Source: VXMO01 sp034422835 (GTDB taxonomy: Bacteria; Chloroflexota; Dehalococcoidia; UBA6926). Taken from it: 64,000 nucleotides of DNA. Below, one piece after another: positions 1-7,931 of the stretch (the first letter of the stretch is position 1; the number at the start of each line of letters is the position of its first letter). The notes under the pieces are model-generated. The model did not search any database, was not told where the DNA came from, and worked only from the letters and a program-made list of their open reading frames with translations. A program made the position numbers and the translations under genes. The stretch covers positions 1 to 64,000 of the forward strand of contig DAOUJJ010000014.1 in assembly GCA_034422835.1 (NCBI GenBank), in the 5' to 3' direction.

Positions 1-33
1 GGGGGCCCTGCCCCCCCCCCCCCCCCCCCCCCC
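1..33. other. Low-complexity poly-C contig edge
   Basis: A few G, C and T bases are followed by an unbroken run of C up to base 33. Nothing coding or regulatory is visible. A homopolymer at the first bases of a sequence is most simply an assembly-end artefact. Confidence 0.6.
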
Positions 34-94
34 GAATCTATGTTCTAGTCCCTCTTTCCGGCCTTTCCCTCCTGGCAAGCGCCGGGGGCCCGGC

Positions 95-2551
95 ATGACC
101 GGGGTCCTCTGCACTCTCCCTCTCCCCCGGTTCCTCTTCCTGGCCGTCGCCCTCTTTGCCCTGGCCGTGTTGGTCGTTGGCGACGGCGTTCCGCCCGCCC
201 GGGCCCAGCAGACGCCCACCGTGCTGGTGAGCAACATCGGGCAGACGCCCGCCACTTCTCCTTTGGATACGGGTAGCTGGAGTAATGCTCAGGAGTTCAC
301 CACGGGAGCCACCTCCGGCGGCTACGCGCTGGGCAGCATCGAAGCCGTAGTCGGAGCTACCAACATCACCCAAGCTCAGCGCGACACCATCCGGGCGGAG
401 CTGTGGTCAGCGACCGATAGCGGCAGCCCGGGCATGAAGATCGCCGACCTGGCGGTGCCGGCCCATCCCATATCGACGGGCACGGTGTCCTTCGCTGCGC
501 CGGCCGACACCACCCTCGCGGCCAGCACCACCTACTACGCCGTCTTCTACACCGTCGGCAGCTTCTCCTTGAATTTGAGCGGTACGGCCTCCGACAGCGA
601 GGACTCCGGCAGCGCCGCGGGCTGGAGCATCGCCAACGGCGCTCGCAGCGTGCAGGTGGATGTGCCGGTCACGGCCACCACGTGGCCGGCCCAAGGTACC
701 GATTCGCTGAGGATCACCGTAAAGGGATCTGAGGCACAGACCACCTCCGTTGACCTGGGCTCCCTGACGGCGGAGAGCACCACCGACGGCAACAACTTCA
801 CCGCGCTGGCCCTTTCGCCGGCCTTCGCCGCCGCCACCACAGCCTACCGGGCCACGGTGGGCAACGGCGTGACCCACGTCAGGCTGACGCCCACGCTGGC
901 GGACACCGGTTCCTCGGTGCAGGTGGGCAAGAGCAGCGGCACGCTGGCGACGGTCAACAGCGGCTCGGCCTCGACGGCCATCGCCCTGGACGTGGGAGAC
1001 AACGCGATCACCGTCCGGGTCACCGACGCGGACAGCAACAGCCAGGACTACACGGTAACGGTGCACCGGGCGCCCGCCGACACGCTGGTGAGCAACACGG
1101 GGCAGTTTACTAGCGAAGATAATTATGCCAGCACCGACTCTTATGTCATTGCCCAGGGCTTCACGACGGGAACCGTCTCCGGCGGCTACACGCTGACGAG
1201 CATCGAGGCCTTTCTTGTTGACGACGCCAGCGCGGCCGAGAGCGGGAAGTTCCGGGCCGAACTGTGGTCCGCCGCCACGAGCGGCGGGCCGAGCGCGAAA
1301 GTCGCGGACCTGACGGTCCCATCGGACATGCCGCAAGGAATAGTGTCCTTCGCGGCGCCTGCCAGTACCGCGCTGACGGCGAGCACGACCTACTACCTCT
1401 TGCTGTACACGACCGACAGTACTGAACTCGCCGTCGACTTGACGGAAATGGAGGGCGAAGACGCGGGCGGCCAGGCCGGCTGGGCCATTGAGAACGTAGC
1501 TTATGCTCAGATCCAGGAACAGCCGGTCGCCGGCCAGGTATGGGCGGTGTACGCACCAACCAGCGGTCTCTTGAAGCTCCGCGTCAGGGGCGCGGCGGGG
1601 GTGCAGGGGCCCCGATCCTCCAACGCCAACCTGGGCGGACTGACGGCCAGCGGCAGCGCCACCTCCACCGGCACGTTTACGGCGTTCCCCCTGTCCCCGG
1701 CCTTCAGCGCCGCCGCCACCAGCTACACGGCCACCGTTCCCAACACCACTGCCTACGCCAGGCTGACCCCCACCGTGGCAGACACCGGCAAGGCCACGGT
1801 GATGGTCGGCCCTCACAGCGGGACGCTGGCGCCGGTTGCCGACACCCAGGACAGCGCGGCCCTGGCCCTGGCCGTGGGCTCCAACAACGTCTTCACCGTG
1901 CGGGTAACCGCCGAAGACTCGACCACCAGGGACTACACTGTCACCATCACCCGGCAGACCTCCACAACCACCCCGACACAGCCCACCGTGTCCATCTCCG
2001 CCTCCCCCACCGACGTGGACGAGGGCAGCCCGGTCACCGTCACGCTTACCCTCTCGGAGGCGCTGTCGAGCAGTGTGACCGTCCCGCTGACTATCACCGA
2101 CGGCTCGGCGGAGCCGCGAGACCACGGCAGGCTGGCATCCATCACCATCCCCGCTAACTCGACCACTGCCACGGACACCATCACCACGCGCCACGACAGT
2201 GACATCCGCGACGAGACCTTCACGGTATCCCTGGGGACGCTGTCCTCCGAGACCGGCACGATGTCCTTGGCGACGCTGCCCCCCGAACTCGCGGCGGGCA
2301 GCCCGTCTTCGGTGGAGATCACCATCCTGGACGATGACTATCCCATAGACACCGTGCCGGAACTCCCCATCGATTACTCCAAGCAGCGGCCCGCCAACGA
2401 AAGGCAGCCGACCGGCGAGGGGGCGGGAAGTTCATTCTGCTACCTCGGCTCCGGCAACGGCACGACGGAATACATCCGCTACTCCGATGGACGCATCGCA
2501 GAGACAACCAAACAGAGCGACGCCATCAGGTCCATGTTCGCCTGCGACTAG
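95..2551 (+). CDS. Secreted beta-sandwich repeat protein with Calx-beta domain
   Basis: An 818-residue exported protein. Residues 1-38 form a signal peptide (hydrophobic core FLFLAVALFALAVLVV, then ARAQQ). Two similar modules follow: each has a choice-of-anchor-like jelly roll (opening VLVSN-GQ, with TTYY near its end) and then a cadherin-like beta-sandwich domain (LGSLTA or LGGLTA start, SPAF centre, DYTVTV end). From about residue 630 a Calx-beta-like stretch (VDEGSPVTVTLTLSEAL) ends in ILDDDYP. No catalytic motif or LPXTG anchor is seen. The two modules look like an internal duplication. The likely role is extracellular adhesion or structure; the ligand is unknown. The start is the ATG directly before the signal peptide. 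Confidence 0.85.
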   Translation: MTGVLCTLPLPRFLFLAVALFALAVLVVGDGVPPARAQQTPTVLVSNIGQTPATSPLDTGSWSNAQEFTTGATSGGYALGSIEAVVGATNITQAQRDTIRAELWSATDSGSPGMKIADLAVPAHPISTGTVSFAAPADTTLAASTTYYAVFYTVGSFSLNLSGTASDSEDSGSAAGWSIANGARSVQVDVPVTATTWPAQGTDSLRITVKGSEAQTTSVDLGSLTAESTTDGNNFTALALSPAFAAATTAYRATVGNGVTHVRLTPTLADTGSSVQVGKSSGTLATVNSGSASTAIALDVGDNAITVRVTDADSNSQDYTVTVHRAPADTLVSNTGQFTSEDNYASTDSYVIAQGFTTGTVSGGYTLTSIEAFLVDDASAAESGKFRAELWSAATSGGPSAKVADLTVPSDMPQGIVSFAAPASTALTASTTYYLLLYTTDSTELAVDLTEMEGEDAGGQAGWAIENVAYAQIQEQPVAGQVWAVYAPTSGLLKLRVRGAAGVQGPRSSNANLGGLTASGSATSTGTFTAFPLSPAFSAAATSYTATVPNTTAYARLTPTVADTGKATVMVGPHSGTLAPVADTQDSAALALAVGSNNVFTVRVTAEDSTTRDYTVTITRQTSTTTPTQPTVSISASPTDVDEGSPVTVTLTLSEALSSSVTVPLTITDGSAEPRDHGRLASITIPANSTTATDTITTRHDSDIRDETFTVSLGTLSSETGTMSLATLPPELAAGSPSSVEITILDDDYPIDTVPELPIDYSKQRPANERQPTGEGAGSSFCYLGSGNGTTEYIRYSDGRIAETTKQSDAIRSMFACD

Positions 2552-2558
2552 CTCCCTC

Positions 2559-2657
2559 TGTCATTCCGAGCGCAGTCGAGGAATCTAAAGCCTCTATTTG
2601 CTCACCGGCCGCGTCTTTGGATTCTTCACTCCGCTGCGCTCCGTTCAGAATGACATA
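2559..2657. repeat. Inverted intergenic repeat, family B
   Basis: The left arm (2559-2591) has the core GTCATTCCGAGCGCAGTCGA followed by GGAATCT. A degenerate inverted copy ending in CAGAATGAC lies at about 2620-2657. The left arm recurs at 52112-52143. The element fills the gap between the first gene and tsaE, so the tsaE start must lie beyond it. Confidence 0.7.
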
Positions 2658-2710
2658 TGGGAGCGTGCTCCATTCAGAATGACAGTGGAGCAATGCGCTA
2701 CGCTATCTAT

Positions 2711-3196
2711 ATGGCAACACATGAATGGAGCGGCGTTTCACGCTCCGCGGATGAGACGAAAGACATCGGGCGGGCAATCGGCGGGGCCGTGGAGGCCGGG
2801 ACGTTGGTGCTGCTCATCGGGCAGCTCGGCGCGGGCAAGACGACGCTGACGCAGGGCCTTGCCGACGGGCTGGGCGTGACGGCGTACACCAAGAGCCCAT
2901 CATTCGTGCTGGTCAACGAATACCAGGGGCGCCTGCCGCTCTTCCACATGGATCTGTATCGCATCGACGATCCTGCGGAGGCGTGGGAGCTTGGGCTGGA
3001 CGATTACCTGGGCAGAGACGGCGTGCTGGCTGTCGAGTGGGCGGATCGCGCGACGTCGATTTTCCCGGATGACCGGCTGGAGATCAGCATCGAATACGTG
3101 TCGGACTCGGAACGGCGGCTATCCGCAGCGGCGAGCGGGCCCGTGTCCGCACAGGCGCTGAGCGCCCTGCCCGAAGGCATTGGGGCGGCGGAATGA
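2711..3196 (+). CDS. tsaE: TsaE, ATPase for tRNA t6A synthesis
   Basis: TsaE is the small P-loop ATPase that works with TsaB and TsaD in forming threonylcarbamoyladenosine at position 37 of ANN-decoding tRNAs. The Walker A motif GQLGAGKTTL is at residues 37-46. It is followed by the family segment SPSFVLVNEY and by HMDLYR and AVEWADR further on. At 161 residues it is close to the usual size. The ATG at 2711 was chosen because it puts the SADET motif near residue 12 and avoids the upstream repeat; ATG 2693 is the alternative. The stop overlaps the tsaB start (ATGA), so the two genes are translationally coupled. Confidence 0.93.
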   Translation: MATHEWSGVSRSADETKDIGRAIGGAVEAGTLVLLIGQLGAGKTTLTQGLADGLGVTAYTKSPSFVLVNEYQGRLPLFHMDLYRIDDPAEAWELGLDDYLGRDGVLAVEWADRATSIFPDDRLEISIEYVSDSERRLSAAASGPVSAQALSALPEGIGAAE

Positions 3197-3903
3197 TCAT
3201 CGCCATCGACACCGCCACCGAGACGGCAAGCGTCGTCGTTGCTCACCCCGAAGGGACCATCGCCGCTGAACTCACATGGCGCGCAGGCCGTAATCACACC
3301 ATGCACGTGCATCCAACGCTGCGCCACGTGATGATGCTGGCGGGAATCACGACGAACGATCTCACAGGTATTGTCACCACGCGGGGACCGGGGAGCTTTA
3401 CGGGAATCCGGATTGGACTCGCCACCGCCAAGGGCCTCGCACAGGGGCTTGATGTGCCGATTGTCGGTGTGGGAACGCTGGCCGCAGCGGCGTTGGGAGC
3501 CGCGCATCTGGGACGCACTGTGTGGTCGGTCGTGAACGCGGGGCGGGGGCAGTACGCCGCCGCGGCGTATACGGCATCGGACGAGCACGGTGTCGAACAG
3601 CTCGTCGAAGAGGCCATAGTCTCGCCGGAGGAGCTTGTCTCGAATATGGCCGAGCGCGGCGAGGATTGCATCCTGACCGGAGAATTCGACGAGGCGTTGG
3701 CAGATGCGGCACTAGGTGGCCTCGGAAACGCGCTGGCGATCGCGCCGGATGTTGTTCGGACGCGGACGGCGGCCAATGCTGCAAGGTTGGGCCTGTTGCG
3801 TCTGAGTCGTGGCGATGTGGATGACGTTGCGACGCTGGAGCCGCTGTATCTGAGACCACCGGCGGCCGTGGAGCGCGCGGAGGCGCAGGCGGCTAATCGG
3901 TAG
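3193..3903 (+). CDS. tsaB: TsaB, t6A synthesis scaffold
   Basis: A 236-residue ASKHA-fold protein that dimerises with TsaD in bacterial t6A formation. Typical family segments are the N-terminal IAIDTATETASV, the central TTRGPGSFTGIRIGLATAKGL, and the C-terminal LEPLYLRPP. It overlaps tsaE by four bases. tsaD is not in this window. The 3' end overlaps a predicted minus-strand small membrane protein by eleven bases. Confidence 0.95.
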   Translation: MIIAIDTATETASVVVAHPEGTIAAELTWRAGRNHTMHVHPTLRHVMMLAGITTNDLTGIVTTRGPGSFTGIRIGLATAKGLAQGLDVPIVGVGTLAAAALGAAHLGRTVWSVVNAGRGQYAAAAYTASDEHGVEQLVEEAIVSPEELVSNMAERGEDCILTGEFDEALADAALGGLGNALAIAPDVVRTRTAANAARLGLLRLSRGDVDDVATLEPLYLRPPAAVERAEAQAANR

Positions 3904-4087
3904 CGTCTTGCCGATTCCGCTCGTCTTCGCGGAGTCTCTTGCGCCGGCCGAGACGGGACATCACCACCAGGATGACAATGATGGCGATGATGAACCCAAA
4001 GCTGATGATTTCGTCGGCCCATCCACCCGCGCCCGTAAGGGCATGGGCAGGCGGCGGAATCGCAATCGACGACAAAAACATGGCCAT
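3893..4087 (-). CDS. Small single-pass membrane protein
   Basis: A 64-residue reading frame starting at ATG 4087. It has a short hydrophobic N-terminus (MAMFLSSIAI), a second hydrophobic segment (IISFGFIIAIIVILVVM) and then a basic cytoplasmic-type tail (SRLGRRKRLREDERNR). This charge pattern is typical of a real small membrane protein and unlikely in a random antisense frame. It ends inside the 3' end of tsaB and starts 36 bases from the divergent methyltransferase gene. No clear ribosome binding site was found. The function is unknown. Confidence 0.5.
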   Translation of the reverse strand: MAMFLSSIAIPPPAHALTGAGGWADEIISFGFIIAIIVILVVMSRLGRRKRLREDERNRQDATD

Positions 4088-4123
4088 AGACCAGAATACC
4101 GCGCCGGAGGGAAGGACAAGTAG

Positions 4124-4951
4124 ATGACTGCGGATGTGCCGCGCGACCGTTATACGCACGGACACCATGAATCGGTGGTGCAGAACCACGCGCGGCGTCG
4201 TGCTGAGGGGGAGGCTTGGTTTCTGCTCCCACACCTGAATGCCGGAATGCGCCTGCTTGACGTGGGATGCGGGCCGGGGACGATCACCGCTGGGCTGGCG
4301 CGGGCAGTTGCGCCCGGCGAGACCATCGGCATCGATCTGTCCGAGGAAATACTGGTTCAGGCGCGGGATCATGCCGCGTCCGAAGGCGTGAGCAACGTGA
4401 CGTTCACGTATGGCGACGTTTACCAACTCGACTACGAAGACGGCGCGTTCGATGTTGTGTACGCAAACCAGCTATTGCAGCACCTGACCGATCAGCCGCT
4501 GGCCCTTCGAGAGATGCGGCGCGTGCTCAAGCCGGGCGGCCTTTTGTCCGTGCGAGAGACGGACTACGCCACCATGTGCCCGTCGCCCAAGTTCCCTGAA
4601 TTTGACGACTGGAGCAGCCTCTATCATCGAGTCGCGTACCACAACGGGGCGGAGCCGGACGCGGGGCGGCATCTCACCCGTTGGGTGCGAGACGCGAGAT
4701 TCGTGGACTATGAGATTCACTCCAACGTTGTGGTGATGGACGGCGACGAGGCGCGCTTCTGGGGCAATATGTGGTCGCAGCGGATTCTGCACTCCAACGT
4801 GGGGGCTGATGCCCTCGCATACGGGCTGGCAGAGCAGGCCGACCTGGACAGGATTTCAGCGGCGTGGGCGAGATTTGCAGAGTCTGAGCGACCGTTCTAT
4901 ATGTATGCGCAGATAGGCGTGTTGGCTCGGAAGCAGGGAGAGGGTGAATGA
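4124..4951 (+). CDS. Class I SAM-dependent methyltransferase, UbiE-like
   Basis: A 275-residue Rossmann-fold methyltransferase. SAM-binding motif I is LLDVGCGPGTIT near residue 45. An acidic motif follows (GIDLSEEIL), then DVVYANQLLQHL (post-I/II region) and REMRRVLKPGGLLSVRE (motif III). A GGAGG-like site precedes the start. The stop overlaps the following alcohol dehydrogenase (ATGA), so the two are likely co-translated. The substrate cannot be read from the sequence. Confidence 0.88.
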   Translation: MTADVPRDRYTHGHHESVVQNHARRRAEGEAWFLLPHLNAGMRLLDVGCGPGTITAGLARAVAPGETIGIDLSEEILVQARDHAASEGVSNVTFTYGDVYQLDYEDGAFDVVYANQLLQHLTDQPLALREMRRVLKPGGLLSVRETDYATMCPSPKFPEFDDWSSLYHRVAYHNGAEPDAGRHLTRWVRDARFVDYEIHSNVVVMDGDEARFWGNMWSQRILHSNVGADALAYGLAEQADLDRISAAWARFAESERPFYMYAQIGVLARKQGEGE

Positions 4952-6048
4952 AGGCCGCAATCCTCAACGAGATCAATCAACCGATGACGGTGGAGGATCT
5001 GCCGACGCCGTCGCCGCGCGCCGGTGAAGTGCTGCTCAGGATCGCCGCAACCGGGGTGTGCCACACGGACCTCCACGTCATGAAGGGCGAGGTTGCTTTC
5101 CCCACGCCGTGCGTGCTCGGCCATGAGACCTCCGGCGTTGTGGAGGCCGTTGGGGACGGCGTGACCAACGTTTCGGTTGGAGATCGCGTCGTGTGCAGCT
5201 TCATCATGCCGTGCGGATCGTGCGCGTTCTGCCGTCGCGGGCGGGATGACATGTGCGAGACGTTCTTCGCCTACAACCGCCTCAAGGGACAGCTTTATGA
5301 CGGCACAACGCGACTTTCGCGTCCCGACGGCTCCCCGGTCTGGATGTACAGCATGGGAGCGCTCGCCGAATACGCGGTAACGCCCGCATCGTCCGTCTTT
5401 CGACTACCGGACGCCATCCCTTTGCGAGAGGCCGCCATCATCGGCTGTAGCGTGTTCACGGCATACGGCGCTGTGCGCAACCAGGCTGAGCTGCGCATGG
5501 GGGAAAGCGCGGCGGTTGTCGGCGTGGGCGGTGTCGGCACAAACGTCATCCAGATTGCTGCTGCGGTCGGCGCGTCTCCCCTCATCGCCGTGGATATCGA
5601 CGACGCCAAGCTGGAACTGACGCAGTCGTTCGGCGCGACTCACTCCGTAAACGCTGCCCATGAGGACGTGTCCGCCCGTATCAGGGAAATCACCGGTGGA
5701 AGCGGCGTGGACGCCGCGTTTGAGGCCCTCGGCAAGCCTGACACCGTGCAACAGGCATTCCAGTCCGTGGCGGATGGCGGACGCGTCGTCATGATTGGCA
5801 TCGCGTCTGCAGGAGAGGCTGTGCCGCTGGAGATCACCCGCATCGTGCGGCGTGGCGTGCGCATCATCGGCTCATACGGCGCACGAGCGGGGACCGACAT
5901 GCCGCAGATCCTGGACCTCGTGGAGCGCGGCGTGGTGGACGTGAGCCCGCGAATCATCACTCGCCGTTATCCCATCGAACAGGTCAATGACGCCTATGCC
6001 GCCCTTGGACGCGGGGAGGTTGTAGGCCGGGCGCTGATTGAGTTCTAG
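4948..6048 (+). CDS. Zinc-dependent alcohol dehydrogenase
   Basis: A 366-residue medium-chain dehydrogenase. The catalytic-zinc region is GVCHTDLHV plus GHETSG. The structural-zinc lobe is intact as CGSCAFCRRGRDDMC. The nucleotide-binding loop is GVGGVGTNVIQ, followed by an acidic residue in AVDIDDAKLE, which suggests NAD. The family oxidises alcohols or reduces aldehydes, including class III-like and aryl enzymes; the substrate is unknown. It is coupled to the upstream methyltransferase by a four-base overlap. The next gene, recN, has its own promoter. Confidence 0.9.
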   Translation: MKAAILNEINQPMTVEDLPTPSPRAGEVLLRIAATGVCHTDLHVMKGEVAFPTPCVLGHETSGVVEAVGDGVTNVSVGDRVVCSFIMPCGSCAFCRRGRDDMCETFFAYNRLKGQLYDGTTRLSRPDGSPVWMYSMGALAEYAVTPASSVFRLPDAIPLREAAIIGCSVFTAYGAVRNQAELRMGESAAVVGVGGVGTNVIQIAAAVGASPLIAVDIDDAKLELTQSFGATHSVNAAHEDVSARIREITGGSGVDAAFEALGKPDTVQQAFQSVADGGRVVMIGIASAGEAVPLEITRIVRRGVRIIGSYGARAGTDMPQILDLVERGVVDVSPRIITRRYPIEQVNDAYAALGRGEVVGRALIEF

Positions 6049-6053
6049 CCTGC

Positions 6054-6082
6054 TTGACTAACGAACGCCCGTTCTGTTACCG
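6054..6082 (+). promoter_or_regulatory. recN promoter with LexA-type SOS box
   Basis: A -35 element TTGACT (6054-6059) is separated by 17 bases from a weak -10 TTACCG (6077-6082). Inside the spacer, two bases after the -35, lies CGAACGCCCGTTCT (6062-6075), close to the Gram-positive LexA consensus. recN is a classical SOS gene. The same arrangement recurs at 60988-61016, which supports the call. Confidence 0.7.
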
Positions 6083-6110
6083 TGCCTCACAGTCGAAGGA
6101 GGCGCGGGCC

Positions 6111-7823
6111 ATGCTGCGACGGCTGACCATCGAGAATATCGGCGTTATCGACCGTCTGGACATCCCTTTTGATGACGGTTTCACCGTGCTAACGGGTGAG
6201 ACGGGAGCGGGCAAGTCGATCATCGTCAATTGCATATCCCTTGCGCTGGGAGCAAAATCTGACCCCTCGCTTTTGAGATCCGGCGCTGAGACGGGAAGGA
6301 TTGAGGCTGTATTTGAGACGGATGCCGGCGGCGCCATCCATGTTGCGCGTGAGATGCACTCGGACGGCAGCAGCACCTGTACGGTGAACGGTCGCAAGGC
6401 AGGACTCAAGACGCTCCAACAGACCGGACGCCAACTCACCGAAACACACGGACAGCGGCAGACGCTGTCGCTGCTGGGGCCCGGTGAAGAACGAGACACA
6501 CTGGATCGCTATGGCGGCCTGAATGAGATGCGGGAACGCGTTGCGGATAGTGTCAAGCAGTTGCGGCAGGCCCGGTCTGAACTCAAACGCCTAAGGCGCA
6601 AGGACGCCGAGCGAACTGCGCGGCGCGACGAACTGGAGCACGATCTCCGCGCTTATCAGGACATCGCCCCCGTGCCTGGTGAAGATGATCTTCTGCAGCG
6701 CGAGCGGTCGCGGCTTGCCCATGCCGAGCAGCTTGGCGTGTTGGCCGGGGCCGCGCGGGTGCTCCTGGTTGAGCCGCCGCGCGGTGAGGTTGGCGCAACT
6801 GACGCGCTGACCGAGATCGCTCACCATCTGCGTGAGGCCACGGAGTTGGACACAGACCTGCGGAAATCGTGGGAAGAAGCAGAGGCGCTCGCCGAACAGT
6901 CGCAGGAACTGGCGCTCTCGCTGGGTCGGTATGTTGAGTCGCTGGAGACGAACCCCAATCGACTGGATGCCGTCGAGGAGCGCATCGTGGCGCTTGACGA
7001 TCTCAAGCGCAGGCATGGCGGATCGTTGCAGGACGTCATCGCGTGGAGCGAGAACGCCGAGCAAGAGTTGGCGGGCCTGGACAGGGCGTCGGAGCAGATA
7101 GCGGAACTGGCCGCCCGGGAAAGCCGCCTCAACAGCGAGGTCATCGAATGCTCGAAGGCGCTGTCCGAGGCGCGTTCTGCTGCCGCGGCGCGCTTTGGCC
7201 GCGCGCTGGAGAGCGAGATTGAGGCGCTTGCCATGGCAGGCACGCGCATTGACGTTGACGTGCGTTCAACGTTGGAGAGGGTCTCCGGCGATTCCCCGGA
7301 CACACTCGAAATCTGTGGTGAGGCGGGCTGCGACGAGGTTGAGATTCTGATCGCTCCGAATGAGGGAGAACCGCCGCGTCCGCTGTCAAAGATTGCGTCC
7401 GGCGGCGAGATGGCGCGCGTCACTCTGGCCATCAAAACCGTCCTGGCGCATTCAGATGCCCGCAGCCTCGTGCTGGATGAGGTCGATGTTGGCGTCGGAG
7501 GGCACGTAGGCGGAACGATCGGCAGCAAGCTCGCTGATCTTGCGCGCCGTCAGCAGGTCATCTGCGTAACACATCTGCCTCAGGTCGCGGCGCACGCCGA
7601 CCATCACCTTCGCGTGTTCAAGGAGACAAGGAATGGGCGCACCGCCACGAAAATAGAGAACCTGGTAGATGACGGCTCTCGAATCGGAGAGCTAACGGCG
7701 ATGATCGGCTCCGATTCCGCGGCGGGACGGCGGAGCATGGGAGAGCTTTTGGACGCGGCGCGCGGCTGCGAAACGGTCAGCGAATCCGGTGTTACCTTGC
7801 GGTTGTTGGAAGCGGCCGGTTAG
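6111..7823 (+). CDS. recN: RecN, DNA double-strand break repair SMC-like ATPase
   Basis: RecN is a cytosolic SMC-like ATPase that gathers broken DNA ends for recombination repair. The 570-residue product has the Walker A motif GETGAGKS at residues 29-36, a central coiled-coil region rich in Glu, Arg and Leu, and the C-terminal signature GGEMARVTLAIK followed by Walker B LVLDEVDVGVGG. The ATG at 6111 was chosen because GAAGGAGG sits just upstream and the family starts with an ML-type N-terminus; an in-frame upstream TTG would add 19 unlikely residues. The promoter carries a LexA-type box. Confidence 0.95.
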   Translation: MLRRLTIENIGVIDRLDIPFDDGFTVLTGETGAGKSIIVNCISLALGAKSDPSLLRSGAETGRIEAVFETDAGGAIHVAREMHSDGSSTCTVNGRKAGLKTLQQTGRQLTETHGQRQTLSLLGPGEERDTLDRYGGLNEMRERVADSVKQLRQARSELKRLRRKDAERTARRDELEHDLRAYQDIAPVPGEDDLLQRERSRLAHAEQLGVLAGAARVLLVEPPRGEVGATDALTEIAHHLREATELDTDLRKSWEEAEALAEQSQELALSLGRYVESLETNPNRLDAVEERIVALDDLKRRHGGSLQDVIAWSENAEQELAGLDRASEQIAELAARESRLNSEVIECSKALSEARSAAAARFGRALESEIEALAMAGTRIDVDVRSTLERVSGDSPDTLEICGEAGCDEVEILIAPNEGEPPRPLSKIASGGEMARVTLAIKTVLAHSDARSLVLDEVDVGVGGHVGGTIGSKLADLARRQQVICVTHLPQVAAHADHHLRVFKETRNGRTATKIENLVDDGSRIGELTAMIGSDSAAGRRSMGELLDAARGCETVSESGVTLRLLEAAG

Positions 7824-7832
7824 CCGCGTGAA

Positions 7833-7861
7833 TTGACAAGAGCGCCGCTCATGCCAATCAT
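7833..7861 (+). promoter_or_regulatory. Promoter of the pterin-like cluster
   Basis: A perfect -35 TTGACA (7833-7838), a 17-base spacer and a -10 AATCAT (four of six matches, 7856-7861). It lies 70 bases before the GTP cyclohydrolase gene. The leader between holds a possible hairpin (GCGCAG/CTGCGC at about 7874-7898) but no riboswitch that I recognise; FMN-riboswitch signatures are absent. Confidence 0.55.
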
Positions 7862-7931
7862 GGGTACGTTTGCGCAGGGTGGTGGAGGTCTGCGCGCAAC
7901 CGACGGCAGGTAATCCAGGATCAGGGGAACG

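Noticed and set aside
1540..2157. Alternative plus-strand frame inside the secreted protein
   Set aside because: Out-of-frame shadow rich in Arg, His and Gly.
407..2194. Long minus-strand frame opposite the secreted protein
   Set aside because: Rich in Gly, Arg and Val with no family motif; a codon-composition shadow of a high-GC gene. The plus-strand frame has a signal peptide and clear domains.
7862..7931. FMN riboswitch before the cyclohydrolase fusion
   Set aside because: Only about 70 bases and none of the conserved FMN-aptamer segments; just one simple hairpin.
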